The notes: generated by a model from the sequence alone, not told the origin. A stretch of 64,000 bases of DNA from Onthophagus taurus (GCF_036711975.1 NC_091968.1:1860001-1924000); one strand, 5' to 3'. Counted from the first letter of the stretch, positions 20,401 through 30,489 are shown. Made by a program: numbers and translations.

Positions 20401-22446
20401 AATAAGCGTTTTCGTATGTTACTTTAAAATATTGATCAGAAAGATACGATTTTAATAGTTGACTATACGTTGATGGTAGTATTTGGTCTAATTTGTAATT
20501 TAAACCATCTAATCAGACTTTGTCCAAAGTTTGTGCAACATCCAAAAATACGGCGGAGCAGACTTTATTTTCTTCCACTGCTATTTCGATAGTATTCGTT
20601 ATTCTATGCACTTGGTCTATTGTTACATGTTTATTCCGAAACCCAAATTGATGTGTTGGTAGTAATTTTTCAAGCAGTTTTGATAGTAAGGGTAATAATG
20701 AGATTGGTCTATATGATGTAACATCTGTGGGGGGTTTACTAGGTTTTGGTATTATTGTTATTTCATCAACTTTCTATATGCTTGGGAAATATTTCTATTT
20801 AAAAGCAACATTAATTATGTGTAATAGTTTTGTAATCGCCCGTTTTGGTAGATGTTTCAATGTTTCTCCATTAATTAGGTCATAGCCTACTGATTTCTTT
20901 ATATTTAGTTTTTGTATTTCATAATACAGTTCTTTCATTCTTACACGTGGTATATTACTCTGCTGATCACTATGAATTATGCTAGGGACACTATTTAGCA
21001 TAGTTGTTGGACTGTCTGATGTAAAAGTTTCTTTCAGATGTTCAGCAAACAAATTAACGTTTTCTTGATTGCTCTTAGCCCAACTTCCAATTATTCTTTC
21101 GAATTGGAGGCGTATGTGTTTTTGGAGCTTTAAGCTTTCTTGTTGCCTTCCACAGAGAATAATCAGTACTGACATCGTCAGTAAGGTCTTTTAAGTAATT
21201 TTGAATATTATTATCTTTGTGGCTATCTGTTAATGCTCTTAATTCGGCTGTTATTTTATTTAATTTATTTTTTCCACTAGGAATTCTATTGATTTGCCAT
21301 TTCTTTCTTGCTTTCCGTTTTTCTGCAATTTTGTCTCTTCATGAATTTAGGATAAATATTAGATTTAGGTTTTGATGTTAAAATTGATGTTGAGGCCCAG
21401 GCTGCATTTTGTATGTCTTTTAAGAACTTTTCTACTTCATTGTCAATGTCTTCGTTTGTTTTCATAAGAGCATTAAGATGAATTTTGTTATCCAATGTTT
21501 GTTGAAATAGATTCCAATTAGTGAGTTTATTACTTACAATTAGTGATAAAAAGGGTTCTTTGTTATTTAGAATAATAATTACTGGTGAGTGATCTGAGTC
21601 CAGCCTTAACTCTACTTCTATGTTTACGAAGTTAAGCTAAGATATCACTACGTTGCATTTTTTTTATTGCACTAAAACTAGAACCAACACTAGAACTAAA
21701 ATAATAAAAAACGTGACGTCACATCGAAACTTTAATTTTTCGGTATGTTCTATACTTTTCCGCACTTTCTTTTTATTTTTAACGTGTCTTTTGGGTAATT
21801 TCACATTGATTAAAAAAAAATCGTCGATTTTTAAGCCACATGATGATTCTTGAATTTTTCCAAAAAAAAAAATATATTTTTTATACCTGCAAATAAAATT
21901 TTTATATTTTAGGCAAAAATTTCTTTAAGAAAAAAACACGAACTTGAACGCACAATCGAAAAACGAGTTCACGCTTTACACAATATTCAAATATTGATTT
22001 CAAGATTAAAAGATGCCGACACAGACGGACAAGTTTTAGCTTCATATCAAAAAGCTTTGGCGGGTCTTCGAAGAACCTTCAACGAAAAAGGTTTGAATGA
22101 AGACGCGGTATCCGATACAATGCTTGATTTAGAAGAAATGATGGATGTCCAAAAAGATATTCAAGAAGCAATGGTGTTTAAAACAACCGATATAGCTAAT
22201 GATAGAGAATTAGAGGAAGAATTGGAAGATTTGCTTGCTGAAGAAACCGCTGAGAAAAAAGATGAAGGATTAGAATTAAAAGATTCTAAAACTTCGAAAG
22301 AAGAAGTTGATGATTTAGAAAAGGAATTGAAAGATCTAGAGCTTACATCTCCCCCAAGCGAATCTCCCGGATTTTCTGGAGTTAAAAAATCCGATTTGAA
22401 TGAAAAAAGTGAAGGGAAAAACGTTTTTTTGCAAACGCAAGAATAA
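14487..22446 (+). CDS. CHMP7: Charged multivesicular body protein 7 (ESCRT-III)
   Basis: CHMP7 is an ESCRT-III-related protein that works in endosomal sorting and nuclear-envelope sealing. Exon 1 is 14487-15284 (donor TTG|GTAAAA) and exon 2 is 21913-22446. Together they give 1332 nt, 443 residues (human 453). The N-terminal half holds the tandem winged-helix region typical of CHMP7 (DEARLNVLFAPFRSR, WDTKMHFWKNL, then WGSWAADTFIKKPVVWSFKK). The C-terminal half is the Snf7-like helical core (RKKHELERTIEKRVHALHNI, LASYQKALAGLRRTF, DAVSDTMLDLEEMMDVQ) followed by an acidic tail. The ATG at 14487 is the first in frame. The exons are split by a 6.6-kb intron made almost wholly of mobile DNA. The gene is head to head with COG7. 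Confidence 0.94.
15430..15690. repeat. CTAG-rich repeat, CHMP7 intron copy
   Basis: GTTAAACGCGATACTTTCTA starts a variant arm, followed by TTCTAGGTCTAGTGTTAGTT blocks, one hairpin arm (GGGTTTAGCCATCTTGAAAG) and the TAGCATAAGATATCACTATG spacer. Confidence 0.75.
16367..17643. mobile_element. Foldback element with dimeric arms, CAGGGTGTCACAC ends
   Basis: It is flanked by TA, with ends CAGGGTGTCACACAAAAAAC and the complement GTTTTTTGTGTGACACCCTG. Each arm contains two tandem copies of the same ~290-bp terminal unit: the outer with CGCCCCAAGCTGTAACTCTG, the inner starting near 16655 with CGCCGCAAGCTGTAACTCTG. The arms are mirrored around a core at 16925-17075 that itself contains inverted TGTGCCATAG/CCATGGCACA blocks. 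It lies inside the larger foldback. Confidence 0.8.
17664..18165. mobile_element. Palindromic MITE cluster
   Basis: GTGGGCTAGA...TACTGTACGAGTGTG at 17664 is mirrored by CACACGAGTACTGTAATATG and TCTAGCCCAC up to 17766. A second pair, TTTATCTACGACTGCTAA near 17792 and AGCAGTCGTAGATAAAAT near 18150, encloses about 370 bp. No coding sequence is seen. Confidence 0.65.
18465..18585. mobile_element. Short palindromic element, copy 1
   Basis: ATTCAACAAGCGTATAATGG and CCATTATACGCTAGTTGAAT are inverted around a 45-bp loop. A shortened direct copy lies at 19500-19590 with the same ends (CAAGCGTATAATGGCGGC...CCATTATACACAAGTTGAA). Confidence 0.7.
19832..21640 (-). pseudogene. Non-LTR retrotransposon (Jockey-like) ORF2 fragments
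   Basis: Minus-strand pieces appear in the right order for a Jockey-type reverse transcriptase. First come an N-terminal part (21286-21495) and a thumb-proximal part with NIKKSVGYDLINGETLKHLP (about 20795-21175). Next is VLGPTLYLLYTFNLP followed by TATFADNTAILV (about 20240-20359), where the usual Ala-Asp-Asp has become Ala-Asp-Asn. The last part is HNHPNIEAIQLLDNEDVLRR, ending at a TAG at 19832-19834. Several stops and deletions are present. The unassigned sequence 19597-19831 may be its 3' UTR. It lies within the CHMP7 intron, antisense to the gene. Confidence 0.8.
21640..21912. other. CHMP7 intron end: CTAG fragment and shared terminal block
   Basis: A truncated CTAG-family arm (AACTAGAACCAACACTAGAA near 21677) is followed by AACGTGACGTCACATCGAAA and the ~150-bp block also found near 13510-13675. 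The acceptor TATATTTTAG ends the intron at 21912. Confidence 0.6.
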
Positions 22447-22582
22447 GGAAGATTTTGTTGTTATTATAATTATTTTGAAATACGATTTATTTTTTTGAGT
22501 CTTTTGTGGTTGCTTTATTAATATGAATTTTAAGTGTGTATATAAAAATATACTAAGTTTACTTTTATATTTTTTTATTATA

Positions 22583-23900
22583 CTACCTCTATTCCAAAAT
22601 AAGTGTCCATTTTGAGATTTTTTATAGGATTATTGAACAAACAAAAAAAAGTTGTACAATTATGAATTTTTTTATATAGAACACATGTTCATTGATCATG
22701 ACAGTAGAAATTTAAACCAGTGTCAATTGCTAAATCTTGGTCAAGAAAAAGTTAATTTTATATATTCTCCGCCAAGTATAAAAATTGAAAAAAATCATAT
22801 CAGAAAATATACGAAATAATAAAGGAGCGTTGAAAAAACCTAATTTAAGCAACGAGCAGCGACAATATCTGCTGAAAAACGTACCTAAGCAAAAATTTGG
22901 AATACAGCAAAACAGGGTTATAATGTCGGATCTTGTACAGCTAACGTTGACTCAAAGAAAAAAGGAAATTCTGGAAGGAAACGTAAAGACAGAGAAGGTA
23001 TAAAAAAAAAAATCTCGGAAGTTTCCATAGCACAAAGATCAACCATCCGCAGTCTTTGTAACAATATTAACGAGTCATTATGAACAGTGCACAAAATTTT
23101 CAAGGAAGGAGTCATAAAGAGAATTTCAAGTACATTGAAACCCGTTTTGACCGATGACAATAAAAAGCGTCGATTAGAATTTACACTTTGTGTGTTACAA
23201 GAACCTAGCCTATATTTGCAAGAAATGTTAGAGTTTATTCATATTGATGAAAAATGGTTTTACATAACCAAAAGTAAGACAAACTGCTACCTTCTTCCCG
23301 AAAAAGCTGCAATGGCTCGTCCAAGATATGATTACAACAAAAAGTCTGAATTTAATGGTAAAATAGGCTTATGACCTATTGTAACTCAAGAACCAGCAAA
23401 ACGAAATTCTAAAAGTCTAACCCCTGTTGAACTTACTCGTCAAATTTATGTGGACATGATTATCAAAAAAGTTATTCCAGCTGTAAAAGAAAAGTGGACG
23501 AAGGGTAGCAAAAAGATTCCCATCAAAAGTTCAACAAGATAATGCCCGACCACATTGTACTATAGATGATGGTGAAGTAATTCGAGCCGGAACAGCTGAT
23601 GGATTAAATATTAGTTTGATTTGTCAGCCACTAAGCAGCCCTGACTTTAATGATCTTGATTTAGACTTTTTTAATACAATTCAGTCTATACAACATAAAA
23701 GCTCGATGCATAATATAGATGAATTAATTGCTGCTGTTTTGAAGGTTTTCTCTGATCACTTTGCTCAGATTACAACTATTCCTATTTCAGTTTATTCTAA
23801 AGGGTTGAGTTGGGTCAATGCTCGTTTTGCCACCACACTTCAAGAAGCTTTACTAAATCAGTTTTTGACACTTGGGAAATTGTTTAAAATAATTGGTTAC
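22583..23900 (+). pseudogene. DD39D (plant-type) mariner transposase, broken by a BEL insertion
   Basis: The element starts at a TA with CTACCTCTATTCCAAAATAA, then GTGTCCATTTTGAG, which closely resembles the ends of plant Stowaway/mariner elements (CTCCCTCCGTTCCAAAATAA type). The transposase is in pieces: an N-terminal part (22785-23003), a central part with FIHIDEKWFYITKSKTNCYLLP and ARPRYDYNKKSEFNGKIG (23087-23374), then QQDNARPHC at about 23533 in another frame, and ICQPLSSPDFNDLDLDFFN (about 23616). I count 39 residues between the second and third catalytic Asp. Several stops and frameshifts are present. The BEL element interrupts the end, and no right terminal repeat was found beyond 30141. 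Confidence 0.8.
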
Positions 23901-24212
23901 TGTTCGCGCCGCGTCACCCTCAGAATTATTTACACGCATGTGCGTGCGCTTAACTGGGCTGTGTTATCTTAACACGAGAGCATGCGCTCACACTCGCCTT
24001 TTAACGCGACTACAGTATTGTGCGCATCAAAAAAGTCGTTTAAAATTATTACTCTAGTGCAGTGAAAATTAAACGTAAGAATCGTAATTTAATCATCTTC
24101 TTTTATTTATTCTACTTTTCCTACATTTTTTTTACGCTTTAATTTTATTGTTTATATCTCTGAACCAGCACCGTTTTATTAAACCCAGTTCTTTTCTTAT
24201 ACTGCGCGTTCA
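23901..24212 (+). repeat. 5' LTR of the BEL element
   Basis: TGTT...TTCA termini. It matches the 3' LTR base for base as far as I can read. Confidence 0.95.
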
Positions 24213-24214
24213 TT

Positions 24215-24233
24215 TGGTCCTTCGAGCCGGATT
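24215..24233 (+). other. Primer binding site of the BEL element
   Basis: TGGTCCTTCGAGCCGGATT lies two bases after the 5' LTR and is complementary to the 3' end of insect tRNA-Tyr including its CCA (tRNA end ...CGGCTCGAAGGACCA, from knowledge of the tRNA family). Confidence 0.7.
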
Positions 24234-24559
24234 CTTCCGGAATTTTCGTTTAATTTTGATTTATTTCTCGTTATTTTTACATTTTTTCGCATTTTTCATT
24301 TAATTTTCGTCTTAAATCCGCGTTTTTTTGCATTTATCCACGGGGTCACGTCTCTTTGTTGGCCATCTGGAAAATCAAAAACTGGATTACGCTATTTTTA
24401 GCACCGCATTTTTCGACAATTCTTACCATTTAAATATTTAATTTCTTTTCCCTTCGATTATTTAAATTATTTTCATTTACCTTTTTTTTTGAGAATTCTT
24501 TTTTTTAATTTCGTTCTTCTCCATAATTCTTTTGGATATTTTATTTGATTTTTCCCGTG

Positions 24560-27500
24560 ATGACAGACAAGATTGTTAAACTTACCCTACGTCGCAACGG
24601 TCTATACAATCGTTTAAACGAGACCATGGCCCTTGGTCAAGCACTCCCGTCTGACCCTATCCAAAAACAAATTTTTCTTGAACGAGCTCCAGATGCCGAG
24701 GAAATCTACAAAGAGTTCAAAAGTACTCACAATACGATTATTGGTTTGATTGAAGAGAAGGACTTTGAGGCTCATGACGACATACGACTAAAGGCTGATA
24801 CTGCTTACTACACTACAAGGGCGATATTCCATCAACTGTCCCCTCAACCTTCAACGGAATCCTCTGAAATCTCATCTATATCTGCTCTGAAATTAAATAA
24901 GTTAGCATTGCCTACGTTCAGTGGTAATCATAAAGAATGGCATACCTTTTTCGATCTTTATCGAACGATGGTTCACGAAAACAAATCTCTTTCTTCAATT
25001 GCCAAATATCAGTATCTTCTCATGTCCCTAAGTGGCGAAGCGTTTAACCTGTTAAAGGGTTTTCCTGTGACAGACGCCAATTACGAAATAGCATATAAAA
25101 CGTTAAAAGGCCGCTACCAGAATAAACGTCACTTGGCAACGTTATACTTTAACGAAATCGTTCATTTAAAACCCCTGAAAGACGATTCCTCTAAAAGTCT
25201 TCGAATTTTGATTGATACCTTCCATGAAAATATTGAAGGTTTTCGTAATTTGGGTTTCCCTGTTGATAAGTGGGATTTTCTATTATTTAATATCGTGCTT
25301 CAAAAACTGAACACACCTACAAAAACCACTTTTGAAGATGAACATACAGCATATGACATTCCAACTTATAAGCAACTTGTGGATTTCTTAGAAAAAAGAG
25401 CAAAGGCCCTAGAATCGGTATTATTGACATCAAGTGACAGCACATCTCCGAGTTCATCAAAATCAAACATCAGAGCTAAATCAGTAAATATGAAGATTGA
25501 AGAACATCATTCTAATTCATCGACTACTAACTGTATCTTATGTCATGAAGCCCATCCAATTTACCGTTGTACGAATTTTACATCCAAATCAGCTGGAGAA
25601 CGGTTATCCATCGCTAGAGATCATAATCTTTGTCGAAATTGTCTAAGTCAACGACACACTACTCATAATTGCTCGTCTTCTCATAGATGTCGTACCTGCA
25701 ATCAACATCACCACACATTACTCCACTTCAAGACACAAACTTCTCCATCTGTTCATGTCGGAACATCTTATAATACAATTCAGACATCAATGAAGGAAAG
25801 TAATCCAAACATCTTACTACCTATTGCTATTGTAAAGATTCAGGATCGATTTGGAAAATTACATCGTGTCAAAGCATTAATCGACTCGGGCAGTATGTCC
25901 AATTTTATAACATCTAATCTATCAAAACGACTTCAACTACCACGAAAGCAAACTTCTTGTCTAGAAATCCAGGGATTAAATGCAATGACATCCATCTGTA
26001 ATAAAGGCTCTGTTACCTGCTCTATCCAACCTATACAGTCATCGAAACCTTCCTTTGACTTTGACGCTATTATCACTCCCAGCATTTGTTCTGACCAACC
26101 ATCCATTGCGTCCCTTGTTCCGCTTTATCCTCATCTTCAACAATTGAACATCCCTCCAGAGCACCATTCAAGTCTTAACTCGGTGGATTTGTTACTGGGC
26201 GCAGAACTAGTTCCTCAAATTATCACTGAAGGACGTCTTCGTGGAGAACCGAACCATCCAATTGCAGTTAATTCCGTATTTGGTTGGATTCTAATGGGGA
26301 GATCTTCGCTCTCAGTCACGACCTCACTGTCAACGTGTTTATCTACTACTGATTATTCGCTTGATAACTCAATTCAAAGATTCTGGGAACTGGAATCCAT
26401 TCCTGAAAGAACGCTATTAACGTGTGAAGAGGATAAATGTGAAAATCATTTTAAAAATAATTATAAACGAACATCAACAGGTCGATTCATCGTTTCTCTG
26501 CCTTTTAAGAAACCAAATCCAGTCCTGGGCAATTCCTACCAGACAGCGTTGAAACGTTTTATGTCTTTAGAAAACCGTCTCTTAAAAACTCCGTCGTTAA
26601 GAAGTGATTATATCAACTTTATGAAAGATTATCTTCAGTCAGGCCACATGTCTCTTGCTAACTCTTTCAAACCTCCTTCTGATAGAACCTACTACATTCC
26701 GCATCACTGCGTGCTTCGTTCTGAAAACCCTTCATCAAAAATTAGAGTTGTGTTTGACGCATCAGCACCAACATCTAATGGTACATCGTTAAATGACACC
26801 CTTTTGGTGGGACATAAATTGCAACAAGACATAATAAAAGTTTTATCGTCTTTTCGATGTTTTAAGTATGCATTTGTCTGCGATATCCAACAAATGTATC
26901 GACAAATTCTTGTTTCACCTGAAGACAGAAACTTTCAGCGAATCTTATGGAGATTCTCTTCAACTGAACCTATTCAAGAATATATTTTAAATACTGTGAC
27001 CTATGGAGTGGCATCGGCACCTTTTCTTGCCTTGCGAACACTAGTCGAGTTATCTAACATCTATTGTGATCAGTTTCCGAGGGCTTCAACCGTTCTAAAA
27101 AACAACATTTACGTTGACGATATAGTCACAGGAGCTCAATCGGTGCAAGAGACTTTGGAGCTACAGCGAGAATTGATTGACCTATTGAACAGAGGGGGAT
27201 TTAAATTGAGAAAATGGGCGAGTAATTGCACTCACGTCTTACAAGAAGTATCTGAAACAGATTTACAGCGTCCAATATCAATGGATTACGATGAAATCAG
27301 TTACATTAAAGTTTTGGGTCTGCAATGGGATCCCACAACAGATGATTTTAAATTTTCCTATTGTCCCCGCAATTCCCTTTCCACAAAACGTTCCATACTT
27401 TCGGAAATCGCTCGTGTCTACGACCCCTTAGGCTTCTTGACTCCGTGCACCTTAAAGGCTAAACAATTTATCCAACAATTGTGGCAATTAAAAATTGAAT

Positions 27501-29638
27501 GGGATGAAAGTCCTCCTGGTTACATATCTAAAAATTGGGAAATCTTTAAGAAAGGTCTTATTTTTATTTCTGATTTAAGAATACCTCGATTGATGATTCC
27601 GTCTGACACTAAATCCGTTCAACTTCATCTTTTTTGTGACGCCTCGCAATCAGGTTATTGTGCAGTAGCGTATTTACGCTGTGAAAGTCATAACCAATCT
27701 ATTAATACCTCTTTTCTTTGCGGTAAATCTAGAGTTGCACCTCTTAAGACAATATCTATTCCTCGTCTCGAACTTTGTGGCGCTGTTCTACTCGTTGATC
27801 TTCTTAAAACTATTAAGGACATGTTATCAACCACAATCATTTTCGATGTAATTTACGCGTGGTCCGATTCCAAAGTCACCCTAGCGTGGATTTCTTCATT
27901 GCCTACTAGATGGAAAATTTTCGTTGCCAATCGAGTCTCATATATCCAAGAAATTTTACCTTCAGATTATTGGAGATACATACCATCTTCCGATAATCTT
28001 GCAGACTGTGGCTCTCGAGGTCTTTTTCCAGATCAGTTAATCGCTCACGATCTATGGTGGAGGGGCCCCTCCTGGCTCTGTCATCCTCCGGAATACTGGC
28101 CATCTATTAAATCTATTCCCTGTGAAAGCACAGAAGTAATTAATGAACAAAAATCAAATATAATTACTACCATTGAAACAAAACTTACTTTTATAGACAC
28201 TCTCCTCATGAGATTCTCTTCACTTTCAAAAATCCAACGGATTATGGCCTACATTCAACGTTTTATTATTCACTGCCGCAAACAAAACCGTTATTTTACC
28301 ATCCAATTATCCCCGTTTGAGCTCCAACAATCTTTATCTTCGATTGTCCGTTATGTCCAACATCAACATTTTTCACAATTATTTACTACAATTAACGAGA
28401 ATAAGATCCCTGATAAATCATTTAGAAAGTTAGCACCTTTTCTTGATAGAGATGGTTTGATTAGGGTGGGTGGTCGTATAAAATTTGCTATGATCCCCTT
28501 CGATCACAAACATCCGTTACTTCTACCTAAAAATAGTCGTGTTAGTGAATTAATTGTGGAACATATACATGAAAAATACCTTCATCCGGGACAACGGTCG
28601 CTACAAGCTCTGGTAATGCGTCAATATTGGATCGTCGCTTCTCGAAGTGTCATTCATCGGGTCGTATCACGATGTATCCGTTGTTTTCGATGCAAGCCCC
28701 GATCATATGCTCCGAGGATGGCGGATTTGCCTCAATTTAGAGTAACCGAGGTGAAGGCGTTCTCCAGAGTCGCTGTCGATTTCGCTGGACCGATTTATAC
28801 CACCATTAGTCGCACCAGAGGAGCGCGGTTTGTCAAATCCTATATTTGTGTCTTTGTGTGTACGTCTACCAAAGCGATACATTTAGAACTAGTTTCAGAT
28901 CTATCTACTGAAGCATTTATAGCGGCTCTACGACGATTTACCTCCAGAAGAGGTCGATGTACGTTAATCTTATCAGATCAGGGAACTAATTTTGTGGGCG
29001 CCTACAACAAATTACGAGAGATGGCTGAGGTTTCCGGTCAAAAATTGGAACTCACATGGCAATTTCATCCTCCAGGGGCTCCCCATTTTAATGGGTTGGC
29101 TGAGGCTGGAGTAAGATCTGTTAAATCCCATTTGATTAAAGTTATTGGAGATCAAAAACTAACGTTTGAGGAAGTGTATACCATCCTGACGCAAATCGAA
29201 GCTGTATTGAATTCGAGGCCGCTTTCCGCAATGACTGAAGATCCCAATGATCTTCAACCACTAACTCCAGCACATTTCTTGTGTTTGGAACCCCTTAATG
29301 CTTCTGTTGTAGATCCTGACGTCACTCAAGTACCGATCAACCGTTTGGATCGCTGGAAACTGATACAGAAGATGGTACAAGATTTTTGGAAAAGGTGGCA
29401 CGTTGAATATTTGTACTCACTTCAACAAAGAGGAAAATGGAACGCTTCGTCTCCAACACCGTCTATTGGTGATCTGGTACTCATTCGAAATGAACAGCGA
29501 CCCCCACTTCAATGGGAAACAGGGAGAATTGAAGAGGTTCATCCCGGAATTGATGGTGTTATCCGAGTCATCACCATTAAAACCAAAAATGGGAGGTTAA
29601 CTCGTCCAACCACGAAGATTTGTACCTTACCGATTTAA
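24560..29638 (+). CDS. BEL/Pao Gag-Pol polyprotein, intact
   Basis: One uninterrupted frame of 1692 residues from the ATG at 24560 (the frame is open further upstream, but only from a TTG codon). Domains in order: an N-terminal gag with the DUF1759-like segment LALPTFSGNHKEWHTFFDLY (about 110-130); Cys/His knuckles (CILCHEAH...C, CRNCLSQRH, CRTCNQHHHTLLH; about 325-395); a retroviral-type aspartic protease (ALIDSGS near 440); a reverse transcriptase with FVCDIQQMYRQILV and YVDDIV (near 770-855); an RNase H-like region (LFCDASQSGYCAVAYL near 1023); and an integrase with an HHCC zinc region (HEKYLHPGQRS...CIRCFRCK) and the catalytic triad in VAVDFAGP, LSDQGTNF and FNGLAEAGVRS. No envelope frame follows. 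Order and length fit the BEL/Pao superfamily. Confidence 0.95.
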   Translation: MTDKIVKLTLRRNGLYNRLNETMALGQALPSDPIQKQIFLERAPDAEEIYKEFKSTHNTIIGLIEEKDFEAHDDIRLKADTAYYTTRAIFHQLSPQPSTESSEISSISALKLNKLALPTFSGNHKEWHTFFDLYRTMVHENKSLSSIAKYQYLLMSLSGEAFNLLKGFPVTDANYEIAYKTLKGRYQNKRHLATLYFNEIVHLKPLKDDSSKSLRILIDTFHENIEGFRNLGFPVDKWDFLLFNIVLQKLNTPTKTTFEDEHTAYDIPTYKQLVDFLEKRAKALESVLLTSSDSTSPSSSKSNIRAKSVNMKIEEHHSNSSTTNCILCHEAHPIYRCTNFTSKSAGERLSIARDHNLCRNCLSQRHTTHNCSSSHRCRTCNQHHHTLLHFKTQTSPSVHVGTSYNTIQTSMKESNPNILLPIAIVKIQDRFGKLHRVKALIDSGSMSNFITSNLSKRLQLPRKQTSCLEIQGLNAMTSICNKGSVTCSIQPIQSSKPSFDFDAIITPSICSDQPSIASLVPLYPHLQQLNIPPEHHSSLNSVDLLLGAELVPQIITEGRLRGEPNHPIAVNSVFGWILMGRSSLSVTTSLSTCLSTTDYSLDNSIQRFWELESIPERTLLTCEEDKCENHFKNNYKRTSTGRFIVSLPFKKPNPVLGNSYQTALKRFMSLENRLLKTPSLRSDYINFMKDYLQSGHMSLANSFKPPSDRTYYIPHHCVLRSENPSSKIRVVFDASAPTSNGTSLNDTLLVGHKLQQDIIKVLSSFRCFKYAFVCDIQQMYRQILVSPEDRNFQRILWRFSSTEPIQEYILNTVTYGVASAPFLALRTLVELSNIYCDQFPRASTVLKNNIYVDDIVTGAQSVQETLELQRELIDLLNRGGFKLRKWASNCTHVLQEVSETDLQRPISMDYDEISYIKVLGLQWDPTTDDFKFSYCPRNSLSTKRSILSEIARVYDPLGFLTPCTLKAKQFIQQLWQLKIEWDESPPGYISKNWEIFKKGLIFISDLRIPRLMIPSDTKSVQLHLFCDASQSGYCAVAYLRCESHNQSINTSFLCGKSRVAPLKTISIPRLELCGAVLLVDLLKTIKDMLSTTIIFDVIYAWSDSKVTLAWISSLPTRWKIFVANRVSYIQEILPSDYWRYIPSSDNLADCGSRGLFPDQLIAHDLWWRGPSWLCHPPEYWPSIKSIPCESTEVINEQKSNIITTIETKLTFIDTLLMRFSSLSKIQRIMAYIQRFIIHCRKQNRYFTIQLSPFELQQSLSSIVRYVQHQHFSQLFTTINENKIPDKSFRKLAPFLDRDGLIRVGGRIKFAMIPFDHKHPLLLPKNSRVSELIVEHIHEKYLHPGQRSLQALVMRQYWIVASRSVIHRVVSRCIRCFRCKPRSYAPRMADLPQFRVTEVKAFSRVAVDFAGPIYTTISRTRGARFVKSYICVFVCTSTKAIHLELVSDLSTEAFIAALRRFTSRRGRCTLILSDQGTNFVGAYNKLREMAEVSGQKLELTWQFHPPGAPHFNGLAEAGVRSVKSHLIKVIGDQKLTFEEVYTILTQIEAVLNSRPLSAMTEDPNDLQPLTPAHFLCLEPLNASVVDPDVTQVPINRLDRWKLIQKMVQDFWKRWHVEYLYSLQQRGKWNASSPTPSIGDLVLIRNEQRPPLQWETGRIEEVHPGIDGVIRVITIKTKNGRLTRPTTKICTLPI

Positions 29639-29813
29639 GACAAAACCGAATCTAGTCACATGTTTTTTTTGTTTACTTGTCAAACTAATTAATTATTTTC
29701 GTCTACTCACCGTATGTTATGCTTATTCACTCAAACTTTAACCTTCACACCGTCAAATAACTATTCATATTTCATAAATATTATTGTAAAAAAGGGTTAT
29801 TTCACCTTTTGTT

Positions 29814-29824
29814 GGTGGGTGGAA
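29814..29824 (+). other. Polypurine tract of the BEL element
   Basis: GGTGGGTGGAA immediately precedes the 3' LTR, the expected place for plus-strand priming. Confidence 0.6.
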
Positions 29825-30136
29825 TGTTCGCGCCGCGTCACCCTCAGAATTATTTACACGCATGTGCGTGCGCTTAACTGGGCTGTGTTATCTTAACACG
29901 AGAGCATGCGCTCACACTCGCCTTTTAACGCGACTACAGTATTGTGCGCATCAAAAAAGTCGTTTAAAATTATTACTCTAGTGCAGTGAAAATTAAACGT
30001 AAGAATCGTAATTTAATCATCTTCTTTTATTTATTCTACTTTTCCTACATTTTTTTTACGCTTTAATTTTATTGTTTATATCTCTGAACCAGCACCGTTT
30101 TATTAAACCCAGTTCTTTTCTTATACTGCGCGTTCA
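29825..30136 (+). repeat. 3' LTR of the BEL element
   Basis: 312 bp, the same as the 5' LTR, followed by the target duplication GTTAC. Confidence 0.95.
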
Positions 30137-30141
30137 GTTAC

Positions 30142-30489
30142 CATAGTTACTCATGGCTACTACTATTTTCATCATGTCAACAAATCTGAAGTAATTAAAC
30201 TTTAAAGAAATTTTTCTCGAAAATTTTCTTATGTAAGCAACATTAATATTGACTGTACTAGATTCAGAAAAAAATCTTCTTTCATATTCCGTAATAAAAA
30301 TGGGGGATTGCCATTTGAAAAAAATACCGATGACGTCATAACTCACTTAAAAATGGCGGAAGTAATTTAAATTCTACACCAAACAATTGCAAAAAATTTA
30401 AATCTTTAGACCCGTTTCAGGAATTTTTCCATAAATCGTTTATAATGATTTTATCGCCTTTATCCGTTACTTTACGGACATACTGTATA
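30142..30489. other. Unassigned sequence between BEL and satellite
   Basis: It contains GATGACGTCATAACTCAC near 30330 and GTTACTTTACGGACATACTG near 30465. No gene and no mariner right end were found. Confidence 0.4.

Larger units (their letters stand above)
15305..21858. repeat. Large intronic insertion in CHMP7 sharing both ends with COG7 intron 3
   Basis: The left edge reads CAAGAATCATCATGTCGCTT and then TTCAAGTAAGCCGTTACAAA (15344-15363). The right edge has TCGTCGATTTTTAAGCCACA (21821-21840) and GATGATTCTTG. The outermost parts are inverted copies (CATCATGTSGCTTA). Only about 20 bp and 54 bp separate it from the two exons. The interior holds foldback elements and a LINE. Confidence 0.55.
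23901..30136 (+). mobile_element. Complete BEL/Pao LTR retrotransposon
   Basis: A 6236-bp element lies between 5-bp target duplications GTTAC (23896-23900 and 30137-30141). The two LTRs (23901-24212 and 29825-30136) are both 312 bp, begin TGTTCGCGCC and end GCGCGTTCA; I saw no difference between them by eye. Single long gag-pol frame, primer site and purine-rich tract are all present. This is a young and possibly still competent copy inserted in a mariner relic. Confidence 0.95.

Noticed and set aside
24545..24559. Upstream start of the BEL polyprotein
   Set aside because: Position 24545 is a TTG codon. The first in-frame ATG is at 24560.
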